A stretch of 14,292 nt of DNA from Rikenellaceae bacterium (GTDB lineage: Bacteria; Bacteroidota; Bacteroidia; Bacteroidales; Rikenellaceae), in NCBI GenBank assembly GCA_902362705.1, contig CABIXK010000003.1:182238-196529 (forward strand). Direction: 5' to 3'. Positions 13,200 through 14,292 of this stretch are shown here, in pieces. Under the pieces are notes generated by a model, which had not been told where the DNA came from, made no database searches, and saw only the letters and a list, made by a program, of their open reading frames with translations. The position numbers and the translations under genes were made by a program. Position 1 is the first letter of the stretch. Every line of letters starts with the position of its first letter.

Positions 13200-13541
13200 G
13201 CCGCCGATCATCGCGCGGTTGTCGCAGAGCCACGTCAGGCGGTCGATCACGTAGTCGATATGCGAGCGAGTGAAGATGCGGCGCGGCATAGGCGCCGTCG
13301 GCGCGCAGCATGGCCGCCACCTGGTTGTCGCTCATGGCATTGACGCCGCTGTCGGTGAGCATGTCCAGAAACACGTCGGTCGTGTTGAGGCGGAAGGTGT
13401 AGAACTCGGCCTCCGGATCGCCTCCATGCGGCGCTCGACAGGGACCAGATGCAGTTTCTGCACGACACGCACCTTGTGCAGTCCGAGCGGGATGTCTCCG
13501 CCCCGGTAGAATTTGACTTTAACGGCGCTGGATTGACTCGT
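13200..13541 (-). pseudogene. tnaA: Tryptophanase remnant (internally deleted, frameshifted)
   Basis: Three minus-strand frame segments together resemble tryptophanase. Segment 1 (about 13541-13416) encodes KVKFYRGGDIPLGLHKVRVV and onward to VERRMEAI. After a one-base loss near 13413-13416, segment 2 (to about 13290) continues FYTFRLNTTDVFLDMLTDSG then VNAMSDNQVAAMLRADGAYA, the conserved N-terminal region of beta-eliminating lyases. Segment 3 (about 13291-13200) is PRRIFTRSHIDYVIDRLTWL then CDNRAMIGGL, matching the far C-terminal part of TnaA (E. coli IPRATYTQTHMDFII). About 340 central codons, including the PLP lysine, and the last ~20 codons are gone. No ATG is found at the 5' end; an ACG at 13541-13539 sits where a start is expected. 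The gene cannot make a working enzyme. Comparison is from memory of TnaA sequences. Confidence 0.8.
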
Positions 13542-13656
13542 AAGTTGAAATCGGTTGAGGCCGCACGCTCCGGCCGCACGGCCCTCCGCGGCGGCGAATG
13601 ATCCGAAGATGAGCAAAATAATTTGGGCGGGAGATTTCGATTTGCGAATTTTTCCG

Positions 13657-13664
13657 TATATTTG
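13657..13664 (+). promoter_or_regulatory. -7 box of the rpmB operon
   Basis: TATATTTG followed by C, with an AT-rich region and TTTC about 18 bases upstream. The leader to ATG 13704 is about 33 bases. Confidence 0.65.
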
Positions 13665-13703
13665 CACTCCCTTATGGGATTAAACCAATAACCAACAAGC
13701 AAG

Positions 13704-13937
13704 ATGAAAGTTTGCGAAATCACGGGCAAGGTCGCAGTCGTTGGCAACAACGTCTCGCACTCGCACCACAAGACCAAGCGCAAATTCAGCCCGAATTTGA
13801 AAACCAAGCGCTTCTGGTCGGAGCAGGAGGGCCGCTGGATCACCCTCAAGGTCACGGCAGCCGGCATGAAAACCATCAACAAGAAGGGTCTCGCAGTCGC
13901 CCTGCGCGAAGCGGTCGCCCCCAAGAGCGTTTACTAA
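13704..13937 (+). CDS. rpmB: 50S ribosomal protein L28
   Basis: 77 aa, full length for bL28. MKVCEITGKVAVVGNNVSHS carries the family start, and HHKTKRKFSPNLKTKRFW is the conserved basic segment that contacts 23S rRNA. The CxxC zinc pair seen in some L28 proteins is absent (only C4). It is the first gene of the rpmB-rpmG-DUF4295 operon, with rpmG 17 bases downstream. Base composition drops in GC and codon use shifts toward AAG/AAA-rich basic residues, as expected for a ribosomal protein gene. Confidence 0.98.
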   Translation: MKVCEITGKVAVVGNNVSHSHHKTKRKFSPNLKTKRFWSEQEGRWITLKVTAAGMKTINKKGLAVALREAVAPKSVY

Positions 13938-13954
13938 ACAACACCGAGTAACAA

Positions 13955-14137
13955 ATGGCAAAGAAAGGCAATCGCGTTCAGGTGATCCTCGAGTGCACCG
14001 AACAGAAAGAGAGCGGTGTTGCGGGTATGTCCCGTTACATCACCACCAAGAACAAGAAGAACACCCCCGACCGTCTGGAGCGCAAGAAGTACAATCCGTT
14101 CCTGAAGCGCGTCACCGTTCACCGTGAAATCAAATAG
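13955..14137 (+). CDS. rpmG: 50S ribosomal protein L33
   Basis: 60 aa, starting [20 protein letters not shown]. The family pattern continues as [35 protein letters not shown]. The zinc-binding CxxC pairs of the C-plus L33 type are absent (a single C14), so this is a zinc-free form, as with the type B L31 in this window. It lies 17 bases after rpmB and 10 bases before the next start, clearly co-transcribed. Confidence 0.98.
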   Translation: MAKKGNRVQVILECTEQKESGVAGMSRYITTKNKKNTPDRLERKKYNPFLKRVTVHREIK

Positions 14138-14147
14138 TTAGAGCTCT

Positions 14148-14292
14148 ATGGCAAAGAAAGTAGTCGCAACGCTGAAGACCGGCACGGGCAAGCAGTTCAC
14201 CAAGTGCATCAAGATGGTCAAGTCGGAGAAGACCGGCGCCTATATGTTCAAGGAGGGTATCATCCTCAACGACCAGGTCAAGGATTTCTTCG
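14148..14292 (+). CDS. DUF4295 ribosomal-associated small protein (3' end outside window)
   Basis: 48 complete codons from ATG 14148, running off the right edge: MAKKVVATLKTGTGKQFTKC and onward to ILNDQVKDFF. This is the ~50-aa DUF4295 protein found directly after rpmB-rpmG in Bacteroidota, so only a few residues should be missing. From memory, a Flavobacterium johnsoniae ribosome structure assigned this family as a phylum-specific large-subunit protein (bL38); I am fairly but not fully sure of that name. In related genomes the next gene is usually ftsY. It is strongly basic, fitting RNA binding. Confidence 0.93.
   Translation, partial: MAKKVVATLKTGTGKQFTKCIKMVKSEKTGAYMFKEGIILNDQVKDFF

Noticed and set aside
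13170..13200. GCCGG/CCGGC pairing after cinA as terminator
   Set aside because: Short stem, long loop and no T run.
11625..13289. Long minus-strand frame (554 codons) opposite cinA
   Set aside because: Only its first ~40 codons (the tryptophanase C-terminal remnant) are meaningful; the rest is an antisense shadow of cinA in GC-rich DNA.
1..14292. CRISPR arrays, insertion sequences, phage genes or defence cassettes
   Set aside because: No regularly spaced repeats, transposase, integrase or phage motifs were seen on either strand.

Overview
This is a GC-rich Bacteroidota window, most like Alistipes or another Rikenellaceae member. The evidence is the Bacteroidetes -7 promoter box (TAnnTTTG, here usually GTAtCTTTGC) in front of most genes, the absence of Shine-Dalgarno sites, the phylum-typical rpmB-rpmG-DUF4295 operon, a DUF3127 protein, a Cbp1-like coiled-coil lipoprotein and a type B L31. 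The genus is an inference; no rRNA marker is present.

Left part (1-2420, all minus strand): the N-terminal 271 codons of an AraC-family regulator that runs off the left edge, a coiled-coil lipoprotein resembling the Bacteroides Cbp1 family, and ribosomal protein L31 type B with its own promoter and terminator. From 2420 to 2753 there is no protein gene. That stretch holds the rpmE2 promoter, a hairpin, a second minus-strand promoter-like box (possible small RNA) and the promoter of a CAU-anticodon tRNA.

Middle (2754-5901): the tRNA and its terminator, then a membrane acyltransferase (acyltransferase_3 family) whose frame is broken exactly at a run of nine G. This is a candidate phase-variable gene captured OFF, or a homopolymer sequencing error. 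After it come a DUF3127 protein with an SSB-like acidic tip (plus strand) and, converging on it, a periplasmic FKBP-type prolyl isomerase lipoprotein with a duplicated N-terminal module.

6019-9421 (minus): an agmatinase/arginase-family ureohydrolase; a 266-bp spacer with imperfect GC-rich repeats; an NhaA Na+/H+ antiporter carrying an EF-hand/TSP3-like acidic loop; and, overlapping it by ATGA, a second FKBP-like lipoprotein that has lost the canonical active-site residues.

9618-13169 (plus): pdxB (vitamin B6 synthesis); a class-2 dihydroorotate dehydrogenase homologue in which most orotate-contacting residues are replaced; and cinA seven bases behind it. Next, on the minus strand, is a decayed tryptophanase gene (tnaA remnant) in which the N-terminal ~65 codons are joined to a C-terminal ~33 codons. 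The window ends in the translation operon rpmB-rpmG-DUF4295 (plus strand, cut by the right edge).

Most of the window is housekeeping. The unusual items are the G9-interrupted acyltransferase, the PyrD-like enzyme with a remodelled active site, the NhaA loop with its coupled degenerate FKBP partner, and the deleted tryptophanase.
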